Shown here in pieces: positions 1 through 6,934 of a stretch of 16,387 bases of DNA. Location of the stretch: NCBI RefSeq assembly GCF_934295145.1, contig NZ_CAKRAS010000061.1, positions 1-16,387 on the forward strand, given 5' to 3'. Position 1 is the stretch's first letter. Each line of letters begins with the position of its first letter. A program made the translations under genes and the position numbers. The notes under the pieces were generated by a model, which had not been told where the DNA came from, made no database searches, and saw only the letters and a list, made by a program, of their open reading frames with translations. This DNA comes from an uncultured Eubacterium sp. Its GTDB lineage: Bacteria; Bacillota; Clostridia; Lachnospirales; Lachnospiraceae.

Positions 1-44
1 GAATTCTGTATTCTACGAAATTCACATTTTATTTTTGTATAATA

Positions 45-94
45 GTAACAAAAAAGTTCGATTTCAAACTCTGAAATCGAACTTTTCTTGTTAC
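45..94 (-). terminator. Intrinsic terminator downstream of recG
   Basis: The two arms at 45-66 and 72-94 are complementary along 22 base pairs with a single bulged base at 87 and a 5-base loop. Read on the minus strand, the GC-containing core of the hairpin is followed by a run of six T (50-55 on the plus strand). This fits a Rho-independent terminator ending the yloU-fakA-recG unit, about 64 bases past the recG stop. Read on the plus strand the hairpin is also followed by a short T run, so it could work in both directions. Confidence 0.85.
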
Positions 95-157
95 ATATTG
101 ATAATTTTCTTTTCATCCTCAAATCTGATTTTAAGGATATATCACGCAAAATACACG

Positions 158-2215
158 TTACAAATTCAACAACGAGAACTGATCCCCGGCATACTGCCGC
201 AGCCGCACCAGCAGTCTCTGATGCTCTTCCTTCTCCAGATGCGGATCTTCTTTCATAAGCACCGACACCTCATAGGAAGCTTTGCTCAGCACATCCGCAT
301 CCTGAAACACATCTGCCAGTTGGAACTGATAATCTCCACTCTGGCGGATGCCAAAGAAATCGCCTGGGCCACGCAGCTTCAGGTCTTCACCGGCGATAAA
401 GAAACCGTCATTGGATTTATTTAAAATCTCCAGACGTTTATTTTTCGTCTGCTCTTCCTTGCCCTGCATTAATATGCAGTAAGACTGCGCATCACCACGG
501 CCGACACGCCCCCGCAGCTGATGCAGCTGAGCCAGGCCGAACCGCTCTGCATTTTCAATCATCATGACAGTGGCATTTGGTACGTCCACACCAACTTCCA
601 CAACCGTCGTTGACACCAGTATCTGGATTTTGTTCTCCTGAAATTCCTGCATCACGGCATTTTTTTCATCCGGTTTCATTTTCCCATGCAGCATACCAAC
701 TTTGATATCCGATGGAAAAATCTGTTGCAGCTGCGCCGCATAATCCAGAACGTTTTCGCCTTCTGCCAGTTCACTTTCCTCTACCAGCGGACAGATCACA
801 TATACCTGATGTCCGGCGCGGATCTCTTTTTCCATAAATTTGTATGCGGTCTTACGATAGGACGTATTCACCACGCAGTTTTTGATTGGAAGCCGCTTTG
901 CAGGTACTTCATCGATCACGGAAATATCCAAATCACCGTATAAAATAATGGCTAATGTTCGCGGAATCGGTGTCGCACTCATAACCAAAATATGCGGATG
1001 GGAACCTTTTAAGGAAAAGGTCTCTCTCTGCTTTACTCCGAAACGATGCTGCTCGTCGGTGATAACCAGTGCCAGATTCCTATACTGCACGTTTTCCTGA
1101 ATTAACGCATGTGTTCCTACGACTAGGGCTGGCTGATCGGATTCCAGAACTGCAGAGGCTGCCCTGCGGGCTTTCACACCCATGGAACCAGTTAGCAACA
1201 CCACCGGAATCTCTATGCTATTTGCTTCCAGAAATTGTGTCAGTTTTTCATAATGCTGCTGCGCCAGTACTTCTGTAGGCGCCATGATTGCTGCCTGATA
1301 GCCATTGTGCGCCACTTCCAGCATGGACAGAAAAGCTACTATTGTCTTACCGGAACCAACATCCCCCTGCACCAGTCGCTGCATAATGCACGGTTCCCGC
1401 AGATCAGAGCGAATCTGCGCCACTGCACGCTTCTGTGCGCCGGTCAGCTCATAGGGCAGACCGTTCATCAGATCTTCCACAAAGGAATCATCTGCGAAAG
1501 TAAACTCGTTTTTTAATTTTTGTGTATTCTCTTTTGATAACTGCATACTGAGCAGGAAGAAGAAAAACTCGTCAAATACAAAACGATTTCTGGCAATAAT
1601 ACAGTTTTCCTCATTTTCCGGAAAATGCATGTTTTTCAGTGCAAAATTGTACTCGCTGAGATGATTGCGGATGCGGATATCCTCCGGCAGATATTCCATC
1701 TCTAACGGAATTTCCTCCATGGCGGCATGCACTGTTTTTACAATTAAGTTGTTGGTAACACCTTTTGTCAGGCTATAATGCGGCTGCAAGGTCTTTTGCA
1801 ATGCCTCATACTGTCCCAGGCTGAAAATCTGGGGCTGTTCCATGGTCAGACGGTCCTCTTTCTGGTTGACCTTTCCATAAAAGACATACCATCCGCCGGG
1901 GCGAATCAGTGATCGGATATAAGGACTGCGAAACCAGATCAGGCGCAGGGTTTGATTCTCGCCTTTTACGTCCAGCAAGGCCACCTGCTGGCGGGAATGG
2001 GTATTGACAGTGGGTGTCTTTTTTACACAGACATGCAAAGCGTTTTTTCTGCCTTCCACCACCTGTTCCACCTCACACAGATCCGGATATTTTTCATAAT
2101 CACGGGGAAAATATAGGAGTATATCACCGACGGTGTATACTCCTAACTGTTGAAATAACTGTTCTGTTTTCGCCCCGATTCCTTTGATTTCACGAACAGG
2201 GGAATTAAGATTCAT
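158..2215 (-). CDS. recG: ATP-dependent DNA helicase RecG
   Basis: RecG is a superfamily 2 double-strand DNA translocase that reverses stalled replication forks and processes branched recombination intermediates. The 685-residue length is normal. An N-terminal wedge/OB region (about 1-200) precedes the helicase core: Walker A GDVGSGKT at 284-291, the DEQH box at 387-390, motif III SATPIPRT at 413-420, and motif VI QLRGRVGRG at 566-574. The C-terminal region contains the family's usual GPGDFFG-type segment. The ATG is preceded by AAGGAG five bases upstream, and that site overlaps the TAA stop of fakA, so the two genes are translationally close-coupled. In B. subtilis, as I recall, serine dehydratase genes lie between yloV and recG; they are absent here. 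Confidence 0.98.
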   Translation of the reverse strand: MNLNSPVREIKGIGAKTEQLFQQLGVYTVGDILLYFPRDYEKYPDLCEVEQVVEGRKNALHVCVKKTPTVNTHSRQQVALLDVKGENQTLRLIWFRSPYIRSLIRPGGWYVFYGKVNQKEDRLTMEQPQIFSLGQYEALQKTLQPHYSLTKGVTNNLIVKTVHAAMEEIPLEMEYLPEDIRIRNHLSEYNFALKNMHFPENEENCIIARNRFVFDEFFFFLLSMQLSKENTQKLKNEFTFADDSFVEDLMNGLPYELTGAQKRAVAQIRSDLREPCIMQRLVQGDVGSGKTIVAFLSMLEVAHNGYQAAIMAPTEVLAQQHYEKLTQFLEANSIEIPVVLLTGSMGVKARRAASAVLESDQPALVVGTHALIQENVQYRNLALVITDEQHRFGVKQRETFSLKGSHPHILVMSATPIPRTLAIILYGDLDISVIDEVPAKRLPIKNCVVNTSYRKTAYKFMEKEIRAGHQVYVICPLVEESELAEGENVLDYAAQLQQIFPSDIKVGMLHGKMKPDEKNAVMQEFQENKIQILVSTTVVEVGVDVPNATVMMIENAERFGLAQLHQLRGRVGRGDAQSYCILMQGKEEQTKNKRLEILNKSNDGFFIAGEDLKLRGPGDFFGIRQSGDYQFQLADVFQDADVLSKASYEVSVLMKEDPHLEKEEHQRLLVRLRQYAGDQFSLLNL

Positions 2216-2224
2216 ATAAACTCC

Positions 2225-3907
2225 TTACTCTACAGAAATAACGTAATAGTAAATCGGCTGACCACCGAACTGTACTTCTACTTCACACTCCGGATAAGTC
2301 TCCTCAAAGTATTTCTGTAATGCATTGACAGCTTCCGGAAGTACTTCCTCTCCATAATAAATACAAATGAAGGCGGATTCTTCGTCGATCATCTGGGCTA
2401 CCATATCTTTGGTAACATCCTCGCGGTCTGCACCGACGGAAAGGATGGAGGAATCGCCGATTCCCATGTAATCGCCCTCTTTGATCTCTTTGTCATCGAT
2501 CACGGTATCACGGACTGCATACGTAACCTGTCCGGTTTTTACTGCTGCGATCGCTTCCAGCATGTTGTCTTTATTCTCCTCCGGGGACTGCTCCGGAATG
2601 AAGTTGATCATTGCGGAAATTCCCTGCGGGATTGTCTTTGTCGGGATGACAATGATGTCTTTGTCTTCCACAAGCATTGCTGCCTGATTTGCTGCCAGAA
2701 TAATGTTTTTATTATTCGGGAAGATGAAGATATGGTCTGCATTTACATGCTCAATGGCATTCAGCATATCCTCAGTACTCGGGTTCATTGTCTGTCCACC
2801 TTCGATCAGATAGTCTACGCCAAGTCCGTTAAATACCTCGTTGACACCCTCACCGATGGAAACTGCGATAAATCCCATGTCTTTTTTCGGGCCTTCCGCT
2901 GCTTTTGCCTTCTCTTCCGCTTCTTTTTCCTGCTCTTTTGCAAGTTTCTCTGCGTCTTTGATCAGTTTTTCCTGATGCTCTTCACGCATGTTGTCAATTT
3001 TGATGCGGCTTAAGGAACCAAAGGTCAGTGCTTTCTGTAATACCAGTCCCGGATCATTGGTATGTACATGTGTCTTTACGATTTCCTCGTCAGCCACCAG
3101 TACGATGGAATCACCCATGGACTGCAGGAATGCACGGTACTCGTCCTCTTCTGCCTCTGTCAGCGGTTTGTTTAATACAATGATAAACTCAGTACAGTAA
3201 CCAAATTTGATCTCTGCTTCTGTCTGTGCGGAGATTTTAACCACACCGGAAGATGCCGGAGCAGCTTCGATGGTATAATCAATCTCTTTGCCAAGAAATG
3301 CATCCTGCGCACCTTTCAGGACTTCTACCAGTCCCTGTCCGCCGGAATCCACAACACCTGCCTGTTTTAATACCGGAAGCATCTCCGGTGTCAGAGCCAG
3401 CACACGCTCTGCTTCTGCAATGATAGCGGCAATGTACTGCTCCATGTTGTAATCATCATCACAGGAAAGTTCCAGAGCCTTCTCAGCTGCGCCTTTGGCA
3501 ACGGTAAGGATTGTTCCTTCCTTTGGTTTCATAACCGCTTTGTAGGCAGTCTCACATGCTTTCTGGAAAGCTTCACACAGAACAAGTTTATCGATCTCAT
3601 CATAATGCTTGATGGTCTTTGTAAATCCACGGAACAACTGGGACAGAATAACACCTGAGTTTCCGCGTGCTCCACGCAGAGAACCGGATGAAATTGCTTT
3701 TGCAAGATCTTTCATTACCGGTTTCTCCACAGCAGCGACTTCCTTTGCTGCGGAAATGATCGTCATGCTCATGTTTGTACCGGTATCACCATCCGGAACT
3801 GGAAACACATTCAGCTCGTTGATCCACTCTTTCTTTGCTTCCAGATTCTTCGCTCCTGCTAAAAACATTTTTGACAGAAGCGCTGCATCTATTGTCTGTA
3901 TATCCAC
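2225..3907 (-). CDS. fakA: DAK2/DegV-like fatty acid kinase (FakA/YloV family)
   Basis: This is the ATP-binding subunit of the bacterial fatty acid kinase, which phosphorylates acyl chains held by a FakB partner; no fakB lies in this window. The protein is 560 residues, close to the family size. The N-terminal DhaL-type kinase domain (about 1-200) has PVPDGDTGTNM, with the metal-binding aspartates at 39 and 41. A middle domain has a Cys (238) and an HVH motif (280-282) that may bind zinc as proposed for S. aureus FakA. A charged linker (about 310-342) leads to a C-terminal DegV-like domain. I set the start at the GTG at 3907, eight bases after AAGGAGG. The longer frame from GTG 3940 would overlap yloU by 20 bases and has no good ribosome binding site. 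From 3907 the N-terminus MDIQTID matches the usual family start. Confidence 0.93.
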   Translation of the reverse strand: MDIQTIDAALLSKMFLAGAKNLEAKKEWINELNVFPVPDGDTGTNMSMTIISAAKEVAAVEKPVMKDLAKAISSGSLRGARGNSGVILSQLFRGFTKTIKHYDEIDKLVLCEAFQKACETAYKAVMKPKEGTILTVAKGAAEKALELSCDDDYNMEQYIAAIIAEAERVLALTPEMLPVLKQAGVVDSGGQGLVEVLKGAQDAFLGKEIDYTIEAAPASSGVVKISAQTEAEIKFGYCTEFIIVLNKPLTEAEEDEYRAFLQSMGDSIVLVADEEIVKTHVHTNDPGLVLQKALTFGSLSRIKIDNMREEHQEKLIKDAEKLAKEQEKEAEEKAKAAEGPKKDMGFIAVSIGEGVNEVFNGLGVDYLIEGGQTMNPSTEDMLNAIEHVNADHIFIFPNNKNIILAANQAAMLVEDKDIIVIPTKTIPQGISAMINFIPEQSPEENKDNMLEAIAAVKTGQVTYAVRDTVIDDKEIKEGDYMGIGDSSILSVGADREDVTKDMVAQMIDEESAFICIYYGEEVLPEAVNALQKYFEETYPECEVEVQFGGQPIYYYVISVE

Positions 3908-3920
3908 ACTCAATTCCTCC

Positions 3921-4280
3921 TTAATCAATGACTCTGACACCTTCTACAAAGATATTGATTTTCTCGATCTTCATACCGGTGAATTCTTCCACTTTATATT
4001 TTACGGTGGAAATCAGATTATCTGATACGGTGGAAATACTTACACCGTATGATACGATCACATGGAAATCCAGTGTGATCCGATTATTCTCTTCAATCTT
4101 TACAGAGATACCATGATGAAGATAATCCTTTTTTAACAATTTTACAAGACCATCTTTCATATTGACAGCTGCCATTCCTACGATACCAAAACATTCTACG
4201 GCCACAGAACCGGCATAGGTTGCTACTACTTCCGAATCTATACTAACCGTTCCAAGAGAATTTTCAAACTGACCTCTCAT
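3921..4280 (-). CDS. yloU: Asp23/Gls24 family envelope stress protein (YloU-like)
   Basis: This is a small Asp23/Gls24-family protein of 119 residues with no signal peptide or membrane segment. The family is tied to the cell envelope in Firmicutes, and members of this type are regularly found directly upstream of the FakA homologue; the exact role is not settled. The sequence shows the family pattern: an alternating strand/helix fold, with G-T-V-S-I-D-S-E-V near the start, a DFHVIVSYG strand in the centre, and a final VNIFVEGV-like strand (here INIFVEGVRV). I chose the ATG at 4280, which has GGAGG about eight bases upstream. A TTG at 4313 would add 11 residues but lacks a good site. The stop lies 13 bases before the chosen fakA start, so the pair is co-transcribed. 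Confidence 0.92.
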   Translation of the reverse strand: MRGQFENSLGTVSIDSEVVATYAGSVAVECFGIVGMAAVNMKDGLVKLLKKDYLHHGISVKIEENNRITLDFHVIVSYGVSISTVSDNLISTVKYKVEEFTGMKIEKINIFVEGVRVID

Positions 4281-4388
4281 ACTTGCTCCTCCACGCTTTT
4301 TATTTTCAGGCAATATTCCTGCATCAGAATACGTAAATATATCCTAACTCTTAATGTGCAGTCTTGCCCATATTTTCATATATGCCTT

Positions 4389-4394
4389 ATTATA
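4389..4394 (-). promoter_or_regulatory. Probable -10 box for the yloU-fakA-recG unit
   Basis: On the minus strand the gap upstream of yloU contains a perfect TATAAT preceded by GGG, about 109 bases before the yloU ATG. The matching -35 region is weak (T-rich, no TTGACA-like hexamer at 16-18 bases). The position between two divergent genes and the perfect -10 support a promoter, but the weak -35 keeps confidence moderate. A leader of roughly 100 bases would result; I see no riboswitch-like structure in it. Confidence 0.5.
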
Positions 4395-4477
4395 CCCATT
4401 TTTTCACAAAAAAGGAATAGTGAAATCAAAAATATATCAAGTTTTCCGAATTTTTTTCATTTTTTTCAAAATAATTG

Positions 4478-4506
4478 TTGCATTATTGGAATTCATCTGA
4501 TAGAAT
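4478..4506 (+). promoter_or_regulatory. Sigma-A-type promoter for rpmB
   Basis: A TTGCAT hexamer at 4478-4483 is followed after exactly 17 bases by TAGAAT at 4501-4506. Transcription would start near 4513, giving a leader of about 50 bases before the rpmB ATG. T-rich sequence just upstream (about 4450-4470) could act as an UP-like element, usual for ribosomal protein genes. Confidence 0.72.
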
Positions 4507-4517
4507 ACATTTGTTGT

Positions 4518-4540
4518 GAGTTCGCAGAACATACGAACTT
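4518..4540 (+). promoter_or_regulatory. Small hairpin in the rpmB leader
   Basis: AGTTCG at 4519-4524 can pair with CGAACT at 4534-4539 around a 9-base loop. An alternative, GTTC with GAAC at 4520-4530, uses the same bases. The hairpin sits between the predicted transcription start and the ribosome binding site AAGGAGG. It may only affect transcript stability; autoregulation by L28 is speculative. Confidence 0.3.
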
Positions 4541-4563
4541 AGTAAACGCAAGGAGGTGCAATC

Positions 4564-4749
4564 ATGGCAAAGTGCAGTGTTTGTGGAAAAGGCGCTCATT
4601 TCGGAAACAATGTGAGTCATTCTCATAGAAGATCTAATAGAATGTGGAAATCAAACATCAAGAAAGTTAAATGTAATGTTAATGGTACTCATAAATCATT
4701 ATACGTTTGTGCTTCTTGTCTGAGATCCAACAAAGTTGAAAGAGCATAA
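4564..4749 (+). CDS. rpmB: 50S ribosomal protein L28
   Basis: This is ribosomal protein bL28, part of the large ribosomal subunit. The 61-residue protein is the short Firmicute form. It keeps both halves of the zinc ribbon: CxxC at residues 4-7 and CxxC at 49-52. The N-terminal MAKCSVCGKG and the central basic VSHSHRRSNRMW segment are diagnostic of the family. The ATG has an excellent AAGGAGG site seven bases upstream. It is the only plus-strand gene in the window and is divergent from yloU, the same arrangement as in B. subtilis. Its own promoter lies at 4478-4506 and a strong hairpin terminator follows. Confidence 0.98.
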   Translation: MAKCSVCGKGAHFGNNVSHSHRRSNRMWKSNIKKVKCNVNGTHKSLYVCASCLRSNKVERA

Positions 4750-4764
4750 GAAAAAACATTGAGG

Positions 4765-4800
4765 TGACTGGCAGATATCTGCCAGTCATTTTTACGTTTT
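4765..4800 (+). terminator. Intrinsic terminator of rpmB (perfect palindrome)
   Basis: Positions 4765-4788 form a perfect 24-base palindrome (arms TGACTGGCAGAT and its complement), followed by a T run (TTTTTACGTTTT) on the plus strand. It lies 15 bases past the rpmB stop. Read on the minus strand it lies just past the stop of the 51-residue ORF at 4792, but the minus-strand T run is about 8 bases away, so termination in that direction would be weaker. Confidence 0.9.
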
Positions 4801-4947
4801 ACAATATAGAGTATACCCCAGCAGCATAAATCCGCTGGCGATCAAGATTCCAACAAAGTCATTTGGCATAAACAGCATAATGAGCATACCGATGCCAATC
4901 CAAAACAGGATAAATCCTGCCAGTTGTTTGGTCGTTCTGTTACACAT
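4792..4947 (-). CDS. 51-residue small membrane protein, hypothetical
   Basis: On the minus strand, ATG at 4947 opens a 51-codon frame ending in TAA at 4792. The product begins MCNRTTKQLAG and ends GYTLYCKT. It has two hydrophobic stretches (about residues 11-27 and 31-47) separated by the turn MPND, so it is a likely two-helix hairpin membrane protein with short, Cys-containing polar ends. I recall similar tiny two-helix proteins in Lachnospiraceae, but I cannot name a family or function. A GGGG-type ribosome binding site lies about seven bases upstream. That site and the start codon are in and next to the 3' arm of the ytfJ terminator, and I see no separate promoter. Expression may therefore depend on read-through and on opening of the hairpin. 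The reading frame fills the gap between ytfJ and rpmB, and its hydrophobic pattern is unlikely in random sequence. Confidence 0.68.
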   Translation of the reverse strand: MCNRTTKQLAGFILFWIGIGMLIMLFMPNDFVGILIASGFMLLGYTLYCKT

Positions 4948-4949
4948 AA

Positions 4950-4989
4950 AAAATCCCCTGCACTATCTTATGATAATGCAGGGGATTTT
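4950..4989 (-). terminator. Strong hairpin terminator after ytfJ
   Basis: Arms 4950-4962 and 4977-4989 pair over 13 bases (core TCCCCTGCA). An inner 4-base stem (TATC/GATA) with a 4-base loop extends the hairpin. On the minus strand the stem runs into six T. It is 30 bases past the ytfJ stop. The plus-strand side also ends in TTTTA, so it may be bidirectional. The start codon of the 51-residue ORF follows the T run immediately. Confidence 0.88.
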
Positions 4990-5019
4990 ACCACTTATAA
5001 TATTATCTCAGGGAAGATT

Positions 5020-5457
5020 CTATTCTTCACTGAGATTGAGCATATCTTTCATTTCTTCAGCAGCTTCCTTTTTTGCCTCTTTTCTGGCTTCTGCCTCTTC
5101 CGGATTCTTTTTTTCATCCATCTTCTTCATAAATTTGTCAACAAAATCCGGTATCATGTCAAGCAGCTTGGAAATGCCATCCTGATTTTTTACACTGACC
5201 AGACGGGTGCTTCCATTCTGGATCACCAGCACGGAGCTTGGAGACATCTTTCCACCGATACCGCCGCCACTGTTTTTTTTCTTTTCCCCACAAAATGCGC
5301 CGGCACCCATGCCAAAGGATACGTCCACCAGTGGAAGAATGATGGTCTCTCCTACCTGAATCGGCTCACCGACCACCGTTTTTGAAGATACAAATCCATC
5401 CATTCCTTTCATCAGAGATTCCACTGTTGTTTGAAATGTATTTTTATTCTCTGCCAT
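5020..5457 (-). CDS. ytfJ: YtfJ/GerW family sporulation protein
   Basis: This is a GerW/YtfJ-family protein of 145 residues. In Bacillus the family member is made in the forespore and affects spore lysozyme resistance or germination; the biochemical role is unknown. The sequence shows the characteristic core: VVGEPIQVGETIILPLVDVSFGMGAGAFCGE (about residues 28-58) with glycine-rich turns, then GGGIGGK and a strand-rich segment to about residue 95. An amphipathic, Lys/Glu-rich tail (110-145) follows. I set the start at the ATG at 5457, where AGGAGG lies ten bases upstream; the open frame extends 36 codons further but that part overlaps the upstream gene's 3' end. The neighbour upstream is a DUF2953 protein, the same pairing as ytfI-ytfJ in B. 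subtilis. A weak 28-base hairpin spans the stop codon (5007-5034). Confidence 0.92.
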   Translation of the reverse strand: MAENKNTFQTTVESLMKGMDGFVSSKTVVGEPIQVGETIILPLVDVSFGMGAGAFCGEKKKNSGGGIGGKMSPSSVLVIQNGSTRLVSVKNQDGISKLLDMIPDFVDKFMKKMDEKKNPEEAEARKEAKKEAAEEMKDMLNLSEE

Positions 5458-5474
5458 TTTTCTGATACCTCCTG

Positions 5475-6479
5475 TTATTTGTTCTCTCTTATCGCATGAA
5501 TCATATTGCGTATTTTCTTGTCCCTGAGCAGCCGAATGATCAAAATCACAAGATGGATGCAGCACATATGTCCCCGGCTGTACACCTGACCCTGTATATA
5601 ATTGTCCTCTGCTTCAAAATCCGGTTCGATCTGCAGTTCCGTCTGATAGAATAAGGGAACCATGGCGATTCCGCCAAGTACCTGTCCGGTGTCCGCCGGA
5701 TTTGATAAGCCAAATTTCAGATGTCCTTGCAGGACTCTCGGCCGGATATGCAGGAGAAATACTTTTAATTTCACCCAGATGGCCGGGATCAGTTCCTGTT
5801 CCCGTAAAAACTGAATAACGGCAATGCCACTTTTCACTTTGTCCTTGATGGAATTTGCCTTTCCATGAGCCGATTTCAATTTATCCAGAACAGATTGCTT
5901 TTCTTCATTCACATTTTCTGAACGGATATCTTCCTGTTCTGCTGATACTTTTTCGTTGCTTTTTTTAACAACTTTATCAGTTCTTTCTGTAATCTCTTCT
6001 GTTTCTCCTGAAGAATCCGAAGCTTCTGCTCTGTTTTCACTTTCAACAGCTTCTCCCTGTTGTCTGCGGAATTCTTCTCTCTGCTGCGCCCTCGCATCCC
6101 GATCCGCTGCTTCCTGCTGCTTCTGTTTTTCGTTCTGACGCACCTGTTTCTTTCGCTCTTTGGCTTCTTTCTTCTGTTGCTTTAACTGTTTCTTCCGGGC
6201 TTTTGCTTCTTTTTTCGCCTTTCTGTCCGCTACTGCCTCCGGATCTGTAAAATCAATCACAAACCACAGGATCTTCAACACAGCATAAGCCTTTTCCTTC
6301 CAGCGAAACTCAAATCGGACCAGCTGCCCCAGCCAGTGAACCCTGGCTTTGAATTCCTTTTGATCAATATCTGCATCCAGTTCATAGCAGACAGGCACAA
6401 ATAAAACCACCGCAATGATTCCAAGGATCACACAGAGAACAATGCCTATGATCTTTAAGATCGTAAAAAAAATCATCAT
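5475..6479 (-). CDS. DUF2953 domain membrane protein (YtfI-like)
   Basis: This is a 334-residue protein with one N-terminal membrane helix (about 5-28), a beta-rich segment (32-82), a long highly charged Lys/Gln/Glu/Arg stretch (about 84-200) likely to form coiled coil or disorder, and a conserved C-terminal part (about 245-334). The C-terminal part contains HIRPRVLQGHLKFGLSNPADTGQ and ends with a hydrophobic patch at 305-317. The G-x-L-x-F-G-x-xxPxxTG pattern is that of DUF2953. In B. subtilis the homologue YtfI is next to ytfJ, matching this layout, and a sporulation role is likely but unproven. The charged insert makes it longer than simpler homologues. Its ATG overlaps the upstream stop (ATGA), and GAGGTGA upstream serves as ribosome binding site. 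A second ATG directly follows, so the start is uncertain by one codon. Confidence 0.85.
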   Translation of the reverse strand: MMIFFTILKIIGIVLCVILGIIAVVLFVPVCYELDADIDQKEFKARVHWLGQLVRFEFRWKEKAYAVLKILWFVIDFTDPEAVADRKAKKEAKARKKQLKQQKKEAKERKKQVRQNEKQKQQEAADRDARAQQREEFRRQQGEAVESENRAEASDSSGETEEITERTDKVVKKSNEKVSAEQEDIRSENVNEEKQSVLDKLKSAHGKANSIKDKVKSGIAVIQFLREQELIPAIWVKLKVFLLHIRPRVLQGHLKFGLSNPADTGQVLGGIAMVPLFYQTELQIEPDFEAEDNYIQGQVYSRGHMCCIHLVILIIRLLRDKKIRNMIHAIRENK

Positions 6480-6823
6480 GTCTGCATCACCTCTTCCCCG
6501 GGAATCGGTTTCTGCTCAATCTGCAGATAAGAGGCGATATCAAAATTCCCCTGTTCATGATACACCGTATCGATGATCTGACGCATCAGCTCTAACGCCT
6601 GCCCTCTGCTTTTTCCCATTCCAATGATGCAAAGGGATTCCCGTGGATAGCGACTCTGCTGCAGCAAGATACTCGGGATCAGTTCCAGCAGGGCACCCTC
6701 ACGCTTTGGCAGATTGATCAGATATACTCCCTTATGCGCTTTTCCATGTTCAATCTTATATTTCAATCGATTGATATGGTGAATATATTTTTTATCAAAA
6801 TATAAATCTCTGTACCAATACAT
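6476..6823 (-). CDS. Conserved hypothetical protein (115 residues)
   Basis: I do not recognise a characterised family, though I recall similar proteins starting MYWYEHLY in Lachnospiraceae. The 115-residue product is soluble in appearance. It has an N-terminal helix-rich basic part (MYWYRDLYFD, then KYKIEHGK), a hydrophobic strand VYLINLP at 33-39, a segment LLELIPSILLQQ at 46-56, and a strand-turn LCIIGMGKSRGQALELM at 64-80. This pattern is reminiscent of a small alternating alpha/beta fold. The ATG at 6823 is chosen because GAGGG lies eight bases upstream; an in-frame TTG at 6838 would put that site inside the gene. It is first in a set with the DUF2953 and ytfJ genes and overlaps the former by four bases, so a shared, possibly sporulation-linked role is inferred from context only. 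Confidence 0.8.
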   Translation of the reverse strand: MYWYRDLYFDKKYIHHINRLKYKIEHGKAHKGVYLINLPKREGALLELIPSILLQQSRYPRESLCIIGMGKSRGQALELMRQIIDTVYHEQGNFDIASYLQIEQKPIPGEEVMQT

Positions 6824-6837
6824 GTAATGTTCCCTCA

Positions 6838-6871
6838 ATTATAGTTTTAACTGAAATTTTTTCACATATAC
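6838..6871 (-). promoter_or_regulatory. Promoter region for the hypothetical-DUF2953-ytfJ set
   Basis: Two overlapping readings exist on the minus strand. A sigma-A reading is GTGAAA (6860-6865), 16 bases, TATAAT (6838-6843). A forespore sigma-F-like reading is GTATA (6867-6871), 15 bases, then GTTAAAACTA (6842-6851), close to GGnnAnAnTA. The sigma-A start point would fall inside or past the ribosome binding site of the first gene, leaving almost no leader. The sigma-F-like reading leaves the GAGGG site intact and suits a ytfJ gene. Which one is used cannot be settled from sequence alone. Confidence 0.5.
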
Positions 6872-6877
6872 AAAGAA

Positions 6878-6921
6878 CAGAATTAATAAAACCATCTGGC
6901 CAGATTGTTTTACTAATTCTG
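6878..6921 (-). terminator. Long hairpin, probable terminator of the NUDIX gene
   Basis: A 44-base inverted repeat pairs over 20 positions, with one mismatch, one G-T pair and a GGCC loop. It starts 13 bases past the NUDIX stop. On the minus strand it is followed by a moderately T-rich stretch (TTCTTTG), not a clean run. It also separates the NUDIX unit from the promoter of the next set. Confidence 0.65.
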
Positions 6922-6934
6922 TCTACTCCGGATT

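Noticed and set aside
36..43. TATAAT box on the plus strand just left of the recG terminator
   Set aside because: There is no acceptable -35 sequence 16-18 bases upstream and no plus-strand gene follows; transcription would run directly into the hairpin.
35..424. Plus-strand 129-codon open frame opposite the recG 3' end and terminator
   Set aside because: It runs across the recG terminator hairpin and antisense to conserved recG coding sequence, has no good ribosome binding site, and its product shows no recognisable domain.
5909..6097. Minus-strand 62-codon frame rich in Lys and Gln inside the DUF2953 gene
   Set aside because: It is an out-of-frame shadow of the charged low-complexity insert and has no independent start signals.
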